64,000 bases of DNA from Rhodamnia argentea (GCF_020921035.1 NC_063152.1:25494887-25558886), one strand, 5' to 3'. Shown: positions 1 to 13,144, numbered from the stretch's first letter. The notes: generated by a model not told the origin, from the sequence alone. Numbers and translations are program-made.

Positions 1-1197
1 CAAAGCCAGCGAAGTCCGAACGGATCCGGGGAACTTGGGGCAAATGAAGGGCCCGAGAACAAACGGGGGAACCACCGTCACCACTTCCAGTCCATGCCTC
101 TCTCCGAACTCGAGAACCGCCTTCTCAGTCAATGTCTTCGAGATCGCGTACGAAGCTCCGAACCTCGTCATTTCTCGGAGGGACTTGACATCGCTCCAAG
201 AGTCCTCATCCAGTATTTCAGCCCTAGAGTTGTAGAGCTGAACTGCGGATGCACTCGAAGTGTACACGACCCGCTTCACCGTCTTGGAGTTCAGGCAGGC
301 CCTCAGGATGCCTAACGCTCCGTCGATGGATCTTTTGGTGACGACTGGCTCTGGCTCTCTGTCCTCGAAGTCCACCGGGGTGGCGACGTGGAAGACCCCG
401 ACACAGTCTTGGATGGCTGGGTCGAAACTCTCTGGGTCGCTGAGGTCGGCGGTGAGGATTCGGAGCCTTTCTGATGCTCCTGGTAGGTTTTTCAGGAAAC
501 TGATGTCTCTTCTGCCATCTGATAGGAACAAATAGGTCAATCGCGTCGCGAATAAAGGCTCGAACTTTTAAGGGGAAATCGATGCGTGAGGCTGATCGGA
601 GAAAGCAGTCCAGAATAGATTAACTAACATGACTCATCCAGGAATTACTCTGAATTACACTATTAAACTTGGCAACACGAACTGCAAGAAAAGCCGATTC
701 AATTGCCATTAAGTCAACCCATCTTTAGTTCATCTTTATGCTTTCTCATGCTTGGAAAGGCAGCAAAAAGGGGTTGCTTTTCTTATAGTTCCATGTCTAA
801 ATTTATAGTTCCGATCGAAATCGATACTCCAACGCCCAAATCGGACATACCATACAAAGATTTCTACATTTTCTGCATCTATTTTCCCACATACACAGAC
901 CATTTGAAACACATAAGCAGTCCAATCTGTGCAGCAAATCTTCGATCAAGAAAGCTAACCTTAGTATTGCCAACAAAAATGGAGGCACAACATGTGCACT
1001 ACAAAACATCAATTTAAGACCTTACACTTGATAAGAACTCATGGCAAGAATGGATCTCCATGTAAGAGAGACATACCCGGGTCGGGTCTGACGGTGGTCC
1101 GGACCGAGTAGCCGTGTTCGAGGAGCCGCATGATGAGCCATGAAGCTATGAAGCCGGTACCACCTGTCACACACACCGTGCCTTTGTTGCCCTCCAT
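1..1197 (-). CDS. DFR/cinnamoyl-CoA reductase-like NADPH oxidoreductase, 5' part
   Basis: Extended short-chain dehydrogenase/reductase of the dihydroflavonol-reductase, vestitone-reductase and cinnamoyl-CoA-reductase group. Members reduce a phenolic carbonyl with NADPH in phenylpropanoid or flavonoid metabolism. Exon 1 is 1077-1197, starting at the ATG at 1197. Exon 2 runs from 518 down to the window edge. The intron, 519-1076, has GTATGT donor and CTATCAG acceptor and splits an Asp codon, giving 213 readable codons. The nucleotide-binding motif [12 protein letters not shown] is near residues 10-21, FHVATPVDF near 83-91, [10 protein letters not shown] near 124-133, and the catalytic YAISK at 164-168. 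The family is about 320-350 aa, so roughly the last third lies outside the window. Exon 2 is unusually long because introns common in DFR genes are absent here, which fits the vestitone-reductase-like branch. The exact substrate cannot be assigned. Confidence 0.9.
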
Positions 1198-2960
1198 AAC
1201 TTGGAGAAGTAAGGAGCTTCAAGCTTCAGAAAGCAGCAAATTCTTTTGAGTGGCCTTGATGTTTTTGGCCGGCAGAGCGTGTGCGCTTCTCACTTAAAAC
1301 GGACGCAACGCCACGCACTTCACTTTCGTTTTATCTTTCGAGAGGGGGAAAAAGAGTCGTGACCAATGCATCTTGCCAGTAGAAAGTTCCCTTCCATTTT
1401 TTTTTTTTTGGTCAAAAGTTATGTTTCAATTTAAATCATAACTACTCGATCTACTTTCATCCACCCGATCACAGTCCTATGCCAATGTGTCAAAAGACAA
1501 GAGTCTCTCAACATGAGAATACGAATGCCTAAGATACAAGTTGGCCCGAGATTCGCTCACGAAATAACTTTAATTTATGACTTCGTTTAAGACAAGATGA
1601 CCCATCTAGAACTAGGCTACCACACTATGTTGTGCAACTAGACTACCACACTATGTTGTGCAACCACCATACTTCATTTTTGTTGGATATATATATATTG
1701 TTGGTTCGTATTCTAAAAATACTGGGATCGTTTTTCTCTATAGGATTCCTTTTTGGGATTGATTCATCCTTTCCGAACGCAGGGTCGGGATCTTAACAAG
1801 TACACAAAAAGATCTTAATATTTTTTTTTTCTTCTGAAAATCTATTTATCGATCGACGATAAAAAGAATAATCACCCGATATAGTAAAATGCTTTAACGA
1901 TATAGAATCGTGTATACGGAAGATGTCTTGGCATTATATTATACCGGCAATGCCATTCATTTGTGGAATATGTTTACACTACTAAGCGATAAAACTATTC
2001 ATGTCAAAGACGAGAACATCCTAATGAACTTGTTACCAAGACAATATGGCCTACTCTCTTTATCTCTATATAATCTACAACCATAGAAATTTTCGATTTA
2101 AATCAGAGAATCAACCAAGTCCATGGTATTAATCGTCAATTCACGGTGGTAAGATTATTCGTGATTTGGTAAAGAGATTTCTACTTTGCTAGCATAACAT
2201 TTTTTTTTTTTTTTGTAACAGAGAGAACAAGAGCATATTGTGGACTATAAGTAGTAAACTCCATAAATTCTTAATCATTTATTATTTATTTATTTTAATG
2301 ATTCTTAATATGCTATTGTTTCAAAAATAGATAATAAATTCCTCCTGTCATTGTTGCGTCCCCGAGTCGTGCCTTTCGATGTGAGTGGAGGTTTCCACGT
2401 TTGTCTGGCATGGTCCTTGCTGGTGGGGTTGGTGCTCAGTATCAATCCGACGGAGAGGGTGCAATCCCTCCGTTTCAACTTCTTTGACCTTTCTACTTGG
2501 ACTTTGGCTGCTTTTCCTTTATCTCTCTCGTTCTTTCTAGACTCAAGTCGAATGAGTTGGCCGAGTCGGATTTGAATCGGATTGAAAATGATCCTATCCA
2601 AATTGATTCCTTCAACATATTTTGATCTATTTTCATGTAATACAAATCTAGTTACATGTTGCCGATCCGATTCATATTGCTAAAACATTTTCACGTTTAA
2701 CCGGATCTATGAAAATCCATATCTAAACCGAGGTGAGAACGTGGAGTGAGCGAGCGTGACATCGAGTGAAGATAAGAGAGAGTGAAGAAAGAGTCACGGA
2801 GGTGGGTAGTGGGTCTAAGTAAATTGTGAATCCGTTTAACGCCTATATTATCACTAAAGCCATATAATAACTCAACCTGTCAAATAGGTTAAGAAATAAG
2901 TATATGACCCGTTTTGACGGATCTACTTCTTTCATCCTCTCTTTTCATCCACAATCGCCA
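1198..2960. other. Intergenic DNA upstream of the SDR gene
   Basis: No gene is supported. It should contain the promoter of the minus-strand SDR gene near 1198-1400. The rest is AT-rich, with poly-T tracts near 1399-1410 and 2199-2214. The opposing open frames near 2305-2601 overlap each other, lack any family motif and are judged spurious. Confidence 0.5.
1612..1663. repeat. Two tandem 26-bp units
   Basis: The unit beginning CTAGGCTACCACACTATG is followed immediately by a second copy (1638-1663) differing at one base (CTAGA instead of CTAGG). This is a short local duplication with no evident function. Confidence 0.8.
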
Positions 2961-2970
2961 TTTGATTTGC

Positions 2971-3749
2971 AGGCAAAGTACCAAAAAAATCATAAACCTA
3001 TTACATTGGTATTAATTCGGTCATAAACATTTCAATTGGATCAATTTAATCATAAACCTTTTTGTATTGGTACTAATTCAGTCCATCCGGCCAATTTAAG
3101 CCGAAAACCGCTGACATGAGCATCGGCTATCCTATGTGGCACCGCTGGCAATGAATTGAATTTTTAAAAAAAAATTAAATAATTTTTTTGAATTATTATT
3201 TTCTACTTTTTCCTTAATTTTTTCCCCCTGTTTATGGCCCTTGCTTAGGTGAGGTCACCCTTGTCGGACACAAGCGGGGTCGGCCTCGCCAAGCCGAGGG
3301 GGAGTGCCGGCAAGGTCCGGCGAGGTTAGCCTTGCCCGGGCGAGGCCAGCCCTCGACCGGTCGACCAGCCACAAGAAGGATAAAATGATTTTTGGCGTGG
3401 GAAAAAGTAAGTAAGAGAAGATTTCAAGGAAGAAAAAAACGGGGGAAAGGCGAGACGGAGGGAAGGAGAAAGGGAAGGGGGAGTGCTGGAGCCAACCAGG
3501 ATTGACTTTTGCCGTGGGAGAAAAAAGTGAGGGAAAATAGGAAAAAAAAATTCAAAAAATTATTTAAAATTTAAGAAAAAAAATTTACGTCGGCGCCCGC
3601 GATGCCACGTAGGATGGCCGGCATTCATGTCTGTGGCTTCATTCCCGAATTGGTCGTATAGACTGAGCTGATATCATGATTAAATTCGTTCAATTGAAAT
3701 ATTTAGTACCGAATTGATACAAATACAATAGATTTATAGTTTTTTTTTT
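2971..3749. mobile_element. Foldback/MITE-like element, family F1, with GC-rich core
   Basis: Left arm (about 2988-3170) and right arm (about 3590-3745) are inverted copies. ATAAACCTATTACATTGGTA on the left pairs with the reverse complement of the right end (CTATAAATCTATTGTATTTG). Arms also share the GTGGCA and GGATGGC/GGCTATCC blocks. TTTGATTTGC occurs at 2961-2970 and again at 3750-3759 and may be a 10-bp target-site duplication. The core at 3230-3375 is GC-rich. No transposase is encoded, so it would be non-autonomous. Related copies are at 41390-41906 and, as one arm, at 39160-39350. Confidence 0.65.
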
Positions 3750-3759
3750 TTTGATTTGC

Positions 3760-5494
3760 GCGCTACTTTGCTTCTTTGAAGCCGTAGGTGACTCTTCACT
3801 GAACCAACAGCAGTGTCCCGTGGTGCCTCTTGGTGCATTAAGGCTGCCTTTGGTTATGCATTTGGGGAGGGCCGTCGAGCAAATGCAAAGGACTTTGGCT
3901 TAAAGGGTTTTCGCGATAATCAAATACTATTTGATAATCTGTAATTAGAAAGTGCCTTGAAAAGCAATTTTGAGAGAAAATGGTCCGGTTGAAGCACATT
4001 TGAAAAGTCAGTTGTTTCGACTAAATTAAATTTTTATTTAAATTTTGAAAATACATTTACCACAAGAAACTACCTAAACAAAAAAAAAAGAGGAAAAATC
4101 GCATATATTTTTAGGTAAGCAATAGTGCAAGCTTCAATCAATTATTGAAACGAGTGAGACTCGTGAATGGAATGATTCCTCTTCAAGCAATTATAGGAAA
4201 TTGCCACGTCAGTTAGCAAGTGATATTTGCTCCATCATCATGAAAACACAAAAATAAACATTCGAAGATCCATTTAGCATTAAAAGGACGTCTGCGAAGT
4301 CCTAGAAAAAAAAAATATTACCGGTGAGCCAAAAGTGATCACCAAATGCTTATACAACCATCAAGGATTCTTATGTCAAATTGATAAATGGAAGAAAAGA
4401 CTAATCCCATTAATTTATAGAAGAGACAATGCTTCCTTGACAACATCGTTAGTAACGATACAATCTCAATCGTAGATCCACACACCGTCACCGCGTGTTT
4501 TGCACAAAACACTCATTGATTGAAAAATCATATGGTCAGAAATAACCGACGATCTTGTCAAACTATCAGGCTAGCAGCTTCCTTTCTAGAAATTTTGACA
4601 AAATGTTCATGTAATCGTATGAGGCGAGATTTCCTAAAAATACAATGCGCAATTTGGGTAGGCATGATCCAAAAATTTACGCAGAACAGTCTCTCGAATT
4701 TCCACAACCCTCCTTCAGATTTCAAAGCAAATGGAGCTCACAGAAAAATTGATGCTAAGGAGTTTCTAAATTTACCAATAAGTTGCGGAAAAAATTGAAA
4801 ACCATAGCAGCATATCATCAGACGACTATTCGAGGTTCAGAAAACACGAAAAGCAAAATTTCTGATTATCACCAAACGAACTGACTTCACCCCGCAGATC
4901 TGCAAGCATTGCCAACACCAAGAAAGGGTTTTTTCTGTAAAGCTTGAAGCTCTCAGATCAAGCACAAACCGCGAAGTCGAAAGAGGAAATATAAGTACCC
5001 GCAAACCGGGAACTCGCACGAGCTTGACGATCTCAGAGCAAGCACCAACCGGGAAGTCGCCAAGCTGAGCTGCATTCGTGAGGCGAGGGAAGAGAGGCAA
5101 GCAAGGTGCGATCATGAGGCGGACGAAGAGATGCGAGCGGTGTCGCCAGTCGAGGCGAGCAAAGAGAGGCAACAGGTCCGGCGAAGAGAGGAAGAGAGGA
5201 GAGAAGAGAGGCAACAAAGGTGTCCCATTTTCAAAAGGGCAAATTTGGAAATATGATTAGTGAGTGAGAGTAAGATTGGAAAATCATTAGTTAAGGTCTC
5301 AGGTTTTTGAAAATGTAATGGCATCTTCCTAAAACTCTCCGAAAGAATTTGTGAAACACGACTTGCATTTGCTCAAAGACAGCCGCCACATAGCATATGT
5401 TTCTGCTGTAATATTTGGGCCCATAAAATGAACAATAAGAAAGAGACAAAGCCCAAATAATTCTTCAAGGCCTTAACCCCTTAGGAGAAACAAA
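3760..5494. other. Intergenic DNA without a recognisable gene
   Basis: Low-complexity, AT-rich sequence. Open frames at 4520-4798 and 4837-5217 carry no domain, have no spliced continuation and lie in purine-rich sequence (GAGAGGC repeats at 5080-5220). They are not called as genes. Confidence 0.5.
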
Positions 5495-6000
5495 TTAAAC
5501 TCTTGGAAAAATCCAAAGTACCATCATTTTTTCAAATAAAAGTTTAAAATAGACTTTATTTCAAGTAACGGCCTGAAGGGCCCTTTGTAGTTAGAAGAAT
5601 AGTTTAAAGTTGATATTGTTTCAAATAAAAACTTCAAGTAGCCATATGAATCTCAAAGAAGGGCTTCCTCACCCCTCCGACATGTGGGCCTCGCCGAGGC
5701 ACTAGCGACTTTGCCATCTATCGCCGATGTCCCACCGATGATGGGGGCAACCCTCTCGCTTGTGCTTCCTTTTTTTTAACTTTTACTTTTTATTAAAAAA
5801 AAATTAACTTAATTTAACTAAAAATTAGAGCAAAATGATGTTTTGATAAAATACCCTTGACCGGCTTGAAAATTTAGCTAGTCGGCAAGGTGAGACCCTT
5901 ATTTGAGGCGATTTGATCACTTCAAGCCCTTAATTCATTTTAGGCCTTTATTTATAAAAATATATACACTTTGAGCCCTTATTTAGAATTTTTCCTAAAA
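5495..6000. mobile_element. Foldback element, family F2
   Basis: Left-arm phrases such as TTTCAAATAAAAGTTTAAA and the right-arm phrases GAGCCCTTATTTAGAA and GGCCTTTATTTATAAA are imperfect inverted copies made of short repeated modules. The centre (5650-5770) is GC-rich and reads like the cores of other foldbacks in the window. There is no coding capacity. Related copies are at 26440-27375 and 52640-53035. Confidence 0.5.
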
Positions 6001-6624
6001 CTCCTCAATTCGACAGGGAAGGCGTGAAAGAGTATAAACAAACAGAAAGAGGAGAGAGTCGATGAAGCCAAGGAATAGAAGAAGAAGGGGGGCTTTTTAC
6101 GTGCCCGCACAGGAGGCCACGACAAGTCAAATCACTTTTTTTTTGTGGCCCTTAGTTTTGAAGCTTTCTAGACTGCATAGCTTCCGATTTGAGCTTTTGG
6201 ATAGTTGTGACTTGTGAGTGGTGCTTTATCTCTTTTGAAATTGAGAAACTTACACTATTGATACGAATTGATCGAGGATTAAGTGCCACATGATCACACG
6301 AGTCCTGTGAGAGCCACCTCTAGAATCGTGTCTTGTTAATATGTACTTCTCAAGGACTAAGTGTTACATGTTTTTAATTAAGTCTCGTGAGAGCTACTTC
6401 TAGAACTTTGAATTGTGATAACTATGATGAGTGAAAGATGAATTATAATGTGAGTATGTTGCATCATATATGTTAGCTATGTGTGCATTCTACACATTGT
6501 GTCATTGTATTTCGTTATGAAATGACAAATGCTTTGTTTGTAAAACGATTTATGATACGGATTCTGGATTGATTTTGTGGATTATTGGAAGATGATAATT
6601 TGATACTCATTATCAATGTGAACT

Positions 6625-6800
6625 AGGTAAAACTTGTCATAAAGTGTAATGAAATCTTAAAACTTTTAAAAAGTACAATCAAATCTTAAAACTTATCAAA
6701 TTAGTGAAATCGAGTCCTTCCGTTGATTACACATTTTGAAAGTTTTAGAACTCGATTGCACTTTGGAGATAAATTTTAAGACTTTTAGTGCACTTATCCC
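6625..6800. repeat. Short inverted repeat, family F3
   Basis: AAATCTTAAAACTTTTAAAA and neighbouring modules at 6650-6705 match, in reverse complement, the GTTTTAGAACTCGATTGCAC and AAATTTTAAGACTTTTAGTG modules at 6739-6790. The same module vocabulary builds the larger element at 13145-13822. This looks like a small foldback remnant. Confidence 0.5.
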
Positions 6801-8040
6801 AAAATTGAAAGGAAAAAATTCTCTCCGTTTTTCTCTTTCCTCTACCCAAATATAGTTGCTCACCTATGGCCCATGCATCCTCCATCAACGGTTGATTTGG
6901 CGTCAAGAAACCTGAATATTTTGTCCGCCTATGTTCAACATGTGTTGATCTCTCTCTCTCTCTCTCCATGCCTGTGTGAGCCAAGTATTTCGGGGAAATG
7001 AAACTAATATCGCCAAAACTTTGGTCCGGTGCAATGTCTATCTCTACACTCTTAATCCGTTCGGTGTGGTTCAAGAACTATCCCTAGAGGTTCTATGTAG
7101 TCCCTACATTCCCAATTCTTATAATTTAGTCCATTGACTTCCCACAAAGTCAAATCATCCATTCATTACTATTCAGAAACTTTCATAATTACAATACTGC
7201 ACGCACTTTAAAATACCTTTTCATTTCAATTCTTTTTTTTTTCCAGTAAAACAATTAAAAAAATATGATAATGTGATGTTACTTTATTGCCTTTTTGGTC
7301 TTATATATACTACGATAACTCCATTTAAATAAACTTTAACTATGACCTATGTAATTGTAAGATTAAAATCTCATTTAGACTTGTATCATATTGATGCTCG
7401 TGGATTCAACATGTAAGTGCTTTCATAATGATATCTGGAAGCTATGCTGGTTTATTTATGGATGTTTGTATTCATATTAATGTAGGAACAAGATTTAGAT
7501 TATTGAAAATTCTGTCAACCTAATTAAAAAGAAAAGGAATTATCTTCTAGAATGTAAATGGAGGGAATAATTGTGAACTCCATCAGTTGTGAAATTACAA
7601 ACACAATCAGAAATTTACTATCTTCCAGAGGAAAATACCAAACATATTCTAAAAGAACCACGGCAAAAAAAACAAAAAAAAGTTGGAACGTATCACGAGA
7701 TAAAATCTAGTGTGGTTTGTGCAATTTCCTCTGTTTTAATCATGTGTTGTTGTAGGAGAGATGCAACTGGTGGAGAGGAATGAGAGGGAGACCTTCTAGA
7801 TTGAAGACCGACGGAACGAATGAGCCTCCCCTAAGAAACTCCACCATTTGAAAAGTGCCAATTGAAACAGCTATCCCTCCGGACCTTCCTGGGAGAAAAA
7901 TCTCAAAACCCATTGACTTTAATCTTCGATAATCATCTCTTCATGTCAATTCTGGAATGTTTGATTTGATCCTCTGGCAAAAGAGAAGACAGCATTCCCT
8001 GGTTTTCTGTTTTTTCAAACTTGAGAAGTGGAAATCCCAT
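6801..8040. other. Intergenic DNA upstream of the DHHC gene
   Basis: It contains a (CT)n tract near 6948-6966. No gene is recognised. The final few hundred bases should include the promoter of the DHHC gene. Confidence 0.4.
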
Positions 8041-8041
8041 T

Positions 8042-8042
<1 letters not shown>

Positions 8043-8067
<25 letters not shown>
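8043..8067. repeat. (CT)n tract in probable 5' UTR of the DHHC gene
   Basis: An uninterrupted CT dinucleotide run about 255-275 bp upstream of the start codon. Pyrimidine tracts near transcription starts are common in plant genes. The gene at 15952 has a similar tract. Confidence 0.8.
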
Positions 8068-8073
<6 letters not shown>

Positions 8074-8320
8074 CTGGCCCTGTCTCTCTCTTTCTCTTCC
8101 AAAATCCCCACCTAAAACCTCCCGAGCTCGATCAAAAAAGAACCCATTTGTTTTTCTCTTTTTTTGGGTTTTCCCTGTTCACCATTTTCACTGTTTGTTC
8201 TTCTTGGCCGTGTTTGACCCGTTTGAGCTCATAGGCAGAGAGGAAAGAAGGGATTTTTACTTTTGGGTTTCCCTCGAATCTTGATTTTGTTGTTTCCCAA
8301 TTCAGTACGGGAGCAGTAGT

Positions 8321-11300
8321 ATGTACAGATCCGGTGCTGTGATGGCTTGGAACGTGTTCAAATTCTGCACGGCGCTTCGCGGTCTCGGCTCGATCATGAT
8401 CTTGCTCGTCTTGGGGGTTGTCGGCGTCACCTACTATGCCGTCGTGTTGACCAATTACGGCCCGAGCTTGTATGAGGGCGGGGTCGACTCCCTCGTCGCT
8501 CTTGGTGTCTTGATCTTGTTCCACTGTCTGGTTAGTTAGCTAGCTCCTTACTATGTTCACTCAGCTAAATTCTATGTGAAATTAGCAAAAGTTTGGAGTT
8601 TGTTTCTGTTATTTCATGTTTTTTTTTTTCTTCATTTTTTTGTTGTTCTGTTTTGGTTGATGGGGTAGAAATGGGATTTCTTTGGGTTTTGGTTGATCGG
8701 CTGCTGATTGTGATGCTTGTGAGGACGCTGGAATTAGTAGGTGTCTCCATGTTGTGACTTCTTAAGTTTCTACACTTAGCAGACTCTACCTGTGAAGTCA
8801 ATTTCTGATACCTGTCTTTCATGCTGTGGGAAATAACGTGTCATGAGAGTGTGTTTGCTCATTTGGTTTCAACCCAGTTATTAACAGTTGGGGATATGGC
8901 CAATGCCTGTTAGGAATTCTAACATCTACTTTTTAAAAACCATTTGGCTTGTCTTTGGATATTATAGGCGTGCTCGGCTTGGGAAGCATGGTTTCCTACA
9001 ATAGTCAGATACACTTGTTCTGGCCATCACTTGTTTGATACTAGGAGCTGTTGGATCTTTTAAGAATTTGTCGAGGTGTGGGTTTGAGTTTCATCGTGAC
9101 TCAAAGAAATAGGTACTCAGAATGGAAAGGCTTTGTGTTGTACAGTTGGTGATGCTGCTCTGGAGTTATTTTTCAGTCGTGTTGACGGACCCCGGGAGCG
9201 TTCCACCCAATTGGAGGCTTTCTGTTGATGAGGAGAGAGGAGACAGCGACCCATTGAATGGTTTGGACTTCAGCATTTTGCAGTCTGATACTTCTCACCC
9301 GAGAGTACGCTACTGTCGGAAGTGTAACCAGCCAAAACCGCCACGATGCCATCATTGTTCTGTTTGTCAGTGTTTCTACGTCATCGGATATTTTTGTCTG
9401 TTTGAAGCAAGCTTTCCCTTTGGAAAACTTAAGCTGTGGTGTTTTCGTAGGTGGAAGGTGTATACTTAAGATGGATCATCACTGCGTGTGGGTGGTTAAC
9501 TGTGTTGGTGCTTTGAATTACAAATATTTCTTGCTTTTCTTGGTAAGTTACTGCCTTTCTGATAGCGGCTGTCCGATTATTCTTTGAGAAAAGAAGTTGC
9601 CTTTCCTATCATATCACGATATTCATATTCTTGTACATTCTGCCTGTCCCTGTATCTTTGTTTGCATTCTTCTGGAATGCAGACCAAGATACAGAGTAGT
9701 ATGTTGGTATGAAAGTAAATATCTGGCCTTAAAATACTTTAGCTGTATCCGCATGATGGGTGATTGAGCAAAAATCAGTGGCGAATTGGCTATATATTTC
9801 AGCTAAATCAGCTGTTAGACTACTTGTCTTTGCACTTGTTACCAATCACATTTGTTTGTATTATACTAAGCTCCCCTTTTCAAAGCAGATATTAGAATAG
9901 GAAGGCAACACAAAAGGAAAACCTTGGATATTCTTCTGATTGACAAAGCTTTAACTCTCAATGATCTGTGTTTTCCAGGAGACCATTTCACTGTGATATT
10001 CTTCTGATCCTCAGCACAAGAGGATTTCTCTTTGCTGTTTTTTGCTTTAACAGAAATCTAGGTCTTTGTGGTTATGTTGCGCAGCAGCATCTGCTTGTGT
10101 CCTCATAAATATGAGTCATCTAGATGAAGTGAGCATGATCACCCCCAGACATTAGATTGCCAATCATGAACTTGTTCACTCCGCTTTTATGTCATTTATT
10201 TTGCTAGAACATGCAAAATGTCAGGGATGTCCTAATTTTATTTGTTAAAGTTCTTGCCTTTGGCCAAGTCTCTGATGTTATAATTGTAGATATCCATGCT
10301 ACTTCACAGTCTAGGTTGATGATGCTTATAGGTGAGGACAATATACTTTATTTATCCTGTAGTTTGTCAAAGGAAACCCGTGTGATGATTTGTGTACATC
10401 AGGTAATTGAATGCATGGTGTTCTGTTTACTGAAAAATCTTGGGAAGCATACGAGATGATGAAATGCACTTATTTGGTTATTTAAAAATCTTGATGAACT
10501 TACCTATCCTTATGCTGGCCAAGTGTGTCATGATTGTTGTTAGCATTTATTAATAGGATGTCTACTGTAACATGTAGGATGATATTGTTTCCCAAAATAG
10601 TTCTCTATTTTACCTAATATCTGCCTTACGTGTGAAAATGGAAAATGTCTTTTAATGCAGTTCTATACATTTCTGGAGACAAGTGTAGTTACTTTATCAT
10701 TACTCCCACACTTCATCGCATTCTTTAATGATGGAGAGATACCTGGAACACCTGGAACACTTGCGACGACTTTTCTTGCCTTCGGTAAGGTCTAAATAAT
10801 CTGTTTCAGTTTCTGATGTTTTTCTTCAGCATCGCATAAACAAGTTAGTTATTTAATGTTGGTGCAATTTGCGTGCTTTTTTATAGTACTCAATTTGGCT
10901 TTCGCATTGAGCGTCCTGGGGTTCCTGGTCATGCACATTTCCTTGGTTGCTGGTAACACCACGACAATAGAGGTATATGCTCTTTTGCTTAAGCCTGTCT
11001 TCCAGTCAAAATACTTCTGCAGCTGCATTAGATGGTTTCATTGGTTACTTTTTGGGGAACCTTATTTTATGCGATTTTTTGAAATTATCACGCCAGTTTT
11101 TCTTTTTCTGGTCTATTGACTATTAGTTAGAGCATACACTGCTTAAAAACAGTTGAAAACAATAAGTTAAAAATCTGACGGTCCTTCTTAGTTTGTCGTT
11201 TACAAACATTTTCCCCATTCCTGTAACTTGTAACACTTTGATCAACTGTCCCATTTTGCATTAGAACAGAAAGTAGGTTGGCAATTCTACTTCCCTAGTT

Positions 11301-12728
11301 GCGTGGCCTTTTCTCTTGAGTAGAGATACTGTTAGTTGCAAATGAGGATTTTTCTTCTGTTTGTTAATTATATTGCCTGTGGTCAGGCGTATGAAAAGAA
11401 GACAACTCCAAAATGGCGTTATGACCTTGGACGGAGAAAGAACTTTGAACAGGTATTACACTTCAGTTAGTGTCATCATAATACTTGTTCTTCTTGAACC
11501 CATTGCTTAAGACTGGCAGTAGAGTGTGATCTTAACTGGAAATTACCAGATTCTTAGTGTCATAGTATTATTAGAGTGCCTCTCTTTTTTCTCTGCTTAT
11601 GATATTGATGAGAGCTAAAACCGCATATTCAGGGAAGAGATTTCACGAGTTACATTTGAAAACTATTTGGCTATTAGCTAGAAAACCGTTAGGGGTTGCT
11701 GACAAATACGAAACTGATCTGCGGCTTTTATTTGTGGTTTCTACATGTTAGTCAAAACTCCTCATTGTGTCAGGGTTCTTCCCAGCCTAACGTGTGTTGC
11801 TAATCTTTATGGGGATGTTTGCTCAACCTTTGACGCCATTCGTAAGTCATGCATTTATTGGATCTGGTGTTGGGGGTTGCTCTATGTTCATTTTAGGAGC
11901 CTGGTAGATTGATCCTTATGTTTTGAGCAGTCTCAGATAGTCAATAAAGGACATTTTTTAGCATCGACATGATTAACTGTTACTGCTTTCCCCCACAGTG
12001 AATGATCTAAATTAACAAAGATTTATCTATCCATCCTCAAACCTGATAATGGCAGGATTTGGATCCTAGTTCTTGATATATCCGTCGAACAACTTTTTAA
12101 GTTAGCTGTTGCCTTCACGCTCCGAACTATCTAAAGTGGCTTGTTTTCTAGGGATAATTCACTCATGGTCCCTGATCTTAACCCAATGTGCAGTATTATC
12201 CGTAAACTCTTAATTTGCTTAGTGTAGTTCCTCAAGTTTTGTTTATTTTACTCCCTTATTATACTAGAATACCCAATGTTATCCTTACAACAGTTCAAGT
12301 CCAGGGACTGCATTGAATGTTTTCATATAATTCAGGGATTAAATTGAACATGCGTCAAAAGTGTAGGAACCACATTGAATAAATTAAAAGTTCAAGTACA
12401 ATATTACCCATTGGGTCAAAATTCAGAAACCATTTGTTTCGTTTTCCCCTTTCTTTTTTTTTTAAATATCTTTGACCCCGATAATGGGTTGTTTATGTAA
12501 TTGGTCTTGCAACATGGTTTATTGAAAGGAATAGTGCTCCTGTGGAGCTCCTCGATCTTTTTCAAGGCTTTCCTTAACTGAACTTGTGCTTTGGTGCTTT
12601 AGGTGTTCGGGACAGATAAACTCCACTGGTTCATTCCAGCTTATTCAGAAGAAGACATGAGGCGGATACCGGCGCTTCAGGGTCTCGAATATCCATCGAG
12701 GCCCGGTTTCGACAGCGAAGAGTTCTAA
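8321..12728 (+). CDS. DHHC-type protein S-acyltransferase (PAT13/14-like)
   Basis: Palmitoyltransferase that transfers an acyl group to cysteines of target proteins on endomembranes. Exons: 8321-8530, 9146-9365, 9451-9542, 10661-10784, 10887-10972, 11387-11452 and 12603-12728. They total 924 nt (307 aa) with every junction in phase. Two membrane segments lie before the zinc-binding DHHC-CRD ([19 protein letters not shown] after GLG, and [13 protein letters not shown]), then the DPG motif ([10 protein letters not shown]). The CRD runs CRKCNQ...CHHCSVCGRCILKM and ends in DHHC at 152-155. Two more membrane segments follow, then TTIE at 241-244 and the C-terminal [12 protein letters not shown] region. 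Length and order match Arabidopsis PAT13/PAT14. The second intron is only 85 bp and uses a GTCAGT donor. Intron 6 holds a small inverted-repeat element. The assignment to PAT14 rather than PAT13 is not resolved. Confidence 0.95.
12150..12450. mobile_element. MITE-like inverted repeat in intron 6 of the DHHC gene
   Basis: The left end GGGATAATTCACTCATGGTC with CTTAACCCAATG and the reverse-complemented right end (GGGGAAAACGAAACAAATGG with TTTTGACCCAATGGG) are imperfect terminal inverted repeats of about 120 bp. There is no coding content. No clear target duplication was found. Confidence 0.5.
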
Positions 12729-13144
12729 AGAGAATTCACCAGGCGCTCTTAGAGAGGTTGACTGATTGACCCGATAGACACGGAGGCATTTTCACTAACT
12801 GTTTGTACCAAACAAGGATGCACCTTACTCGGGGCTTCCTTTATGCTGCTATCGTGGCTCTCCTCCTCGTAGAAATAGCTATGAGAGAGAGAGGCAACGA
12901 GGTGACCGCCGATCTCCGGGTTTCGTTTCCATGGTCTTGGCTGTGATGTAATATATGCTTTGTTTAAGTTACGCAAGTGTAATGTCGGATGTCGGGAAAC
13001 TTTTCCCTCTATCGATTTAACACATTCATCTTTGAAGTTGGATGTACTTGTATGTTAATGTGGATAAGAGTTTACATGTCCAAAACTTTTTAGAAATCAC
13101 TTTTTCCCTTCTACTCTTCTACTTTCAACTTGGGATTAGTGCAG

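Noticed and set aside
4837..5217. 126-codon minus-strand open frame
   Set aside because: It is in purine-rich, low-complexity sequence with no domain, no splice context and an overlapping plus-strand open frame.
3842..5384. A 1.5-kb transposon bounded by GGCTGCCTTTG and its inverse
   Set aside because: Only a short terminal match exists and the flanks show no target duplication.
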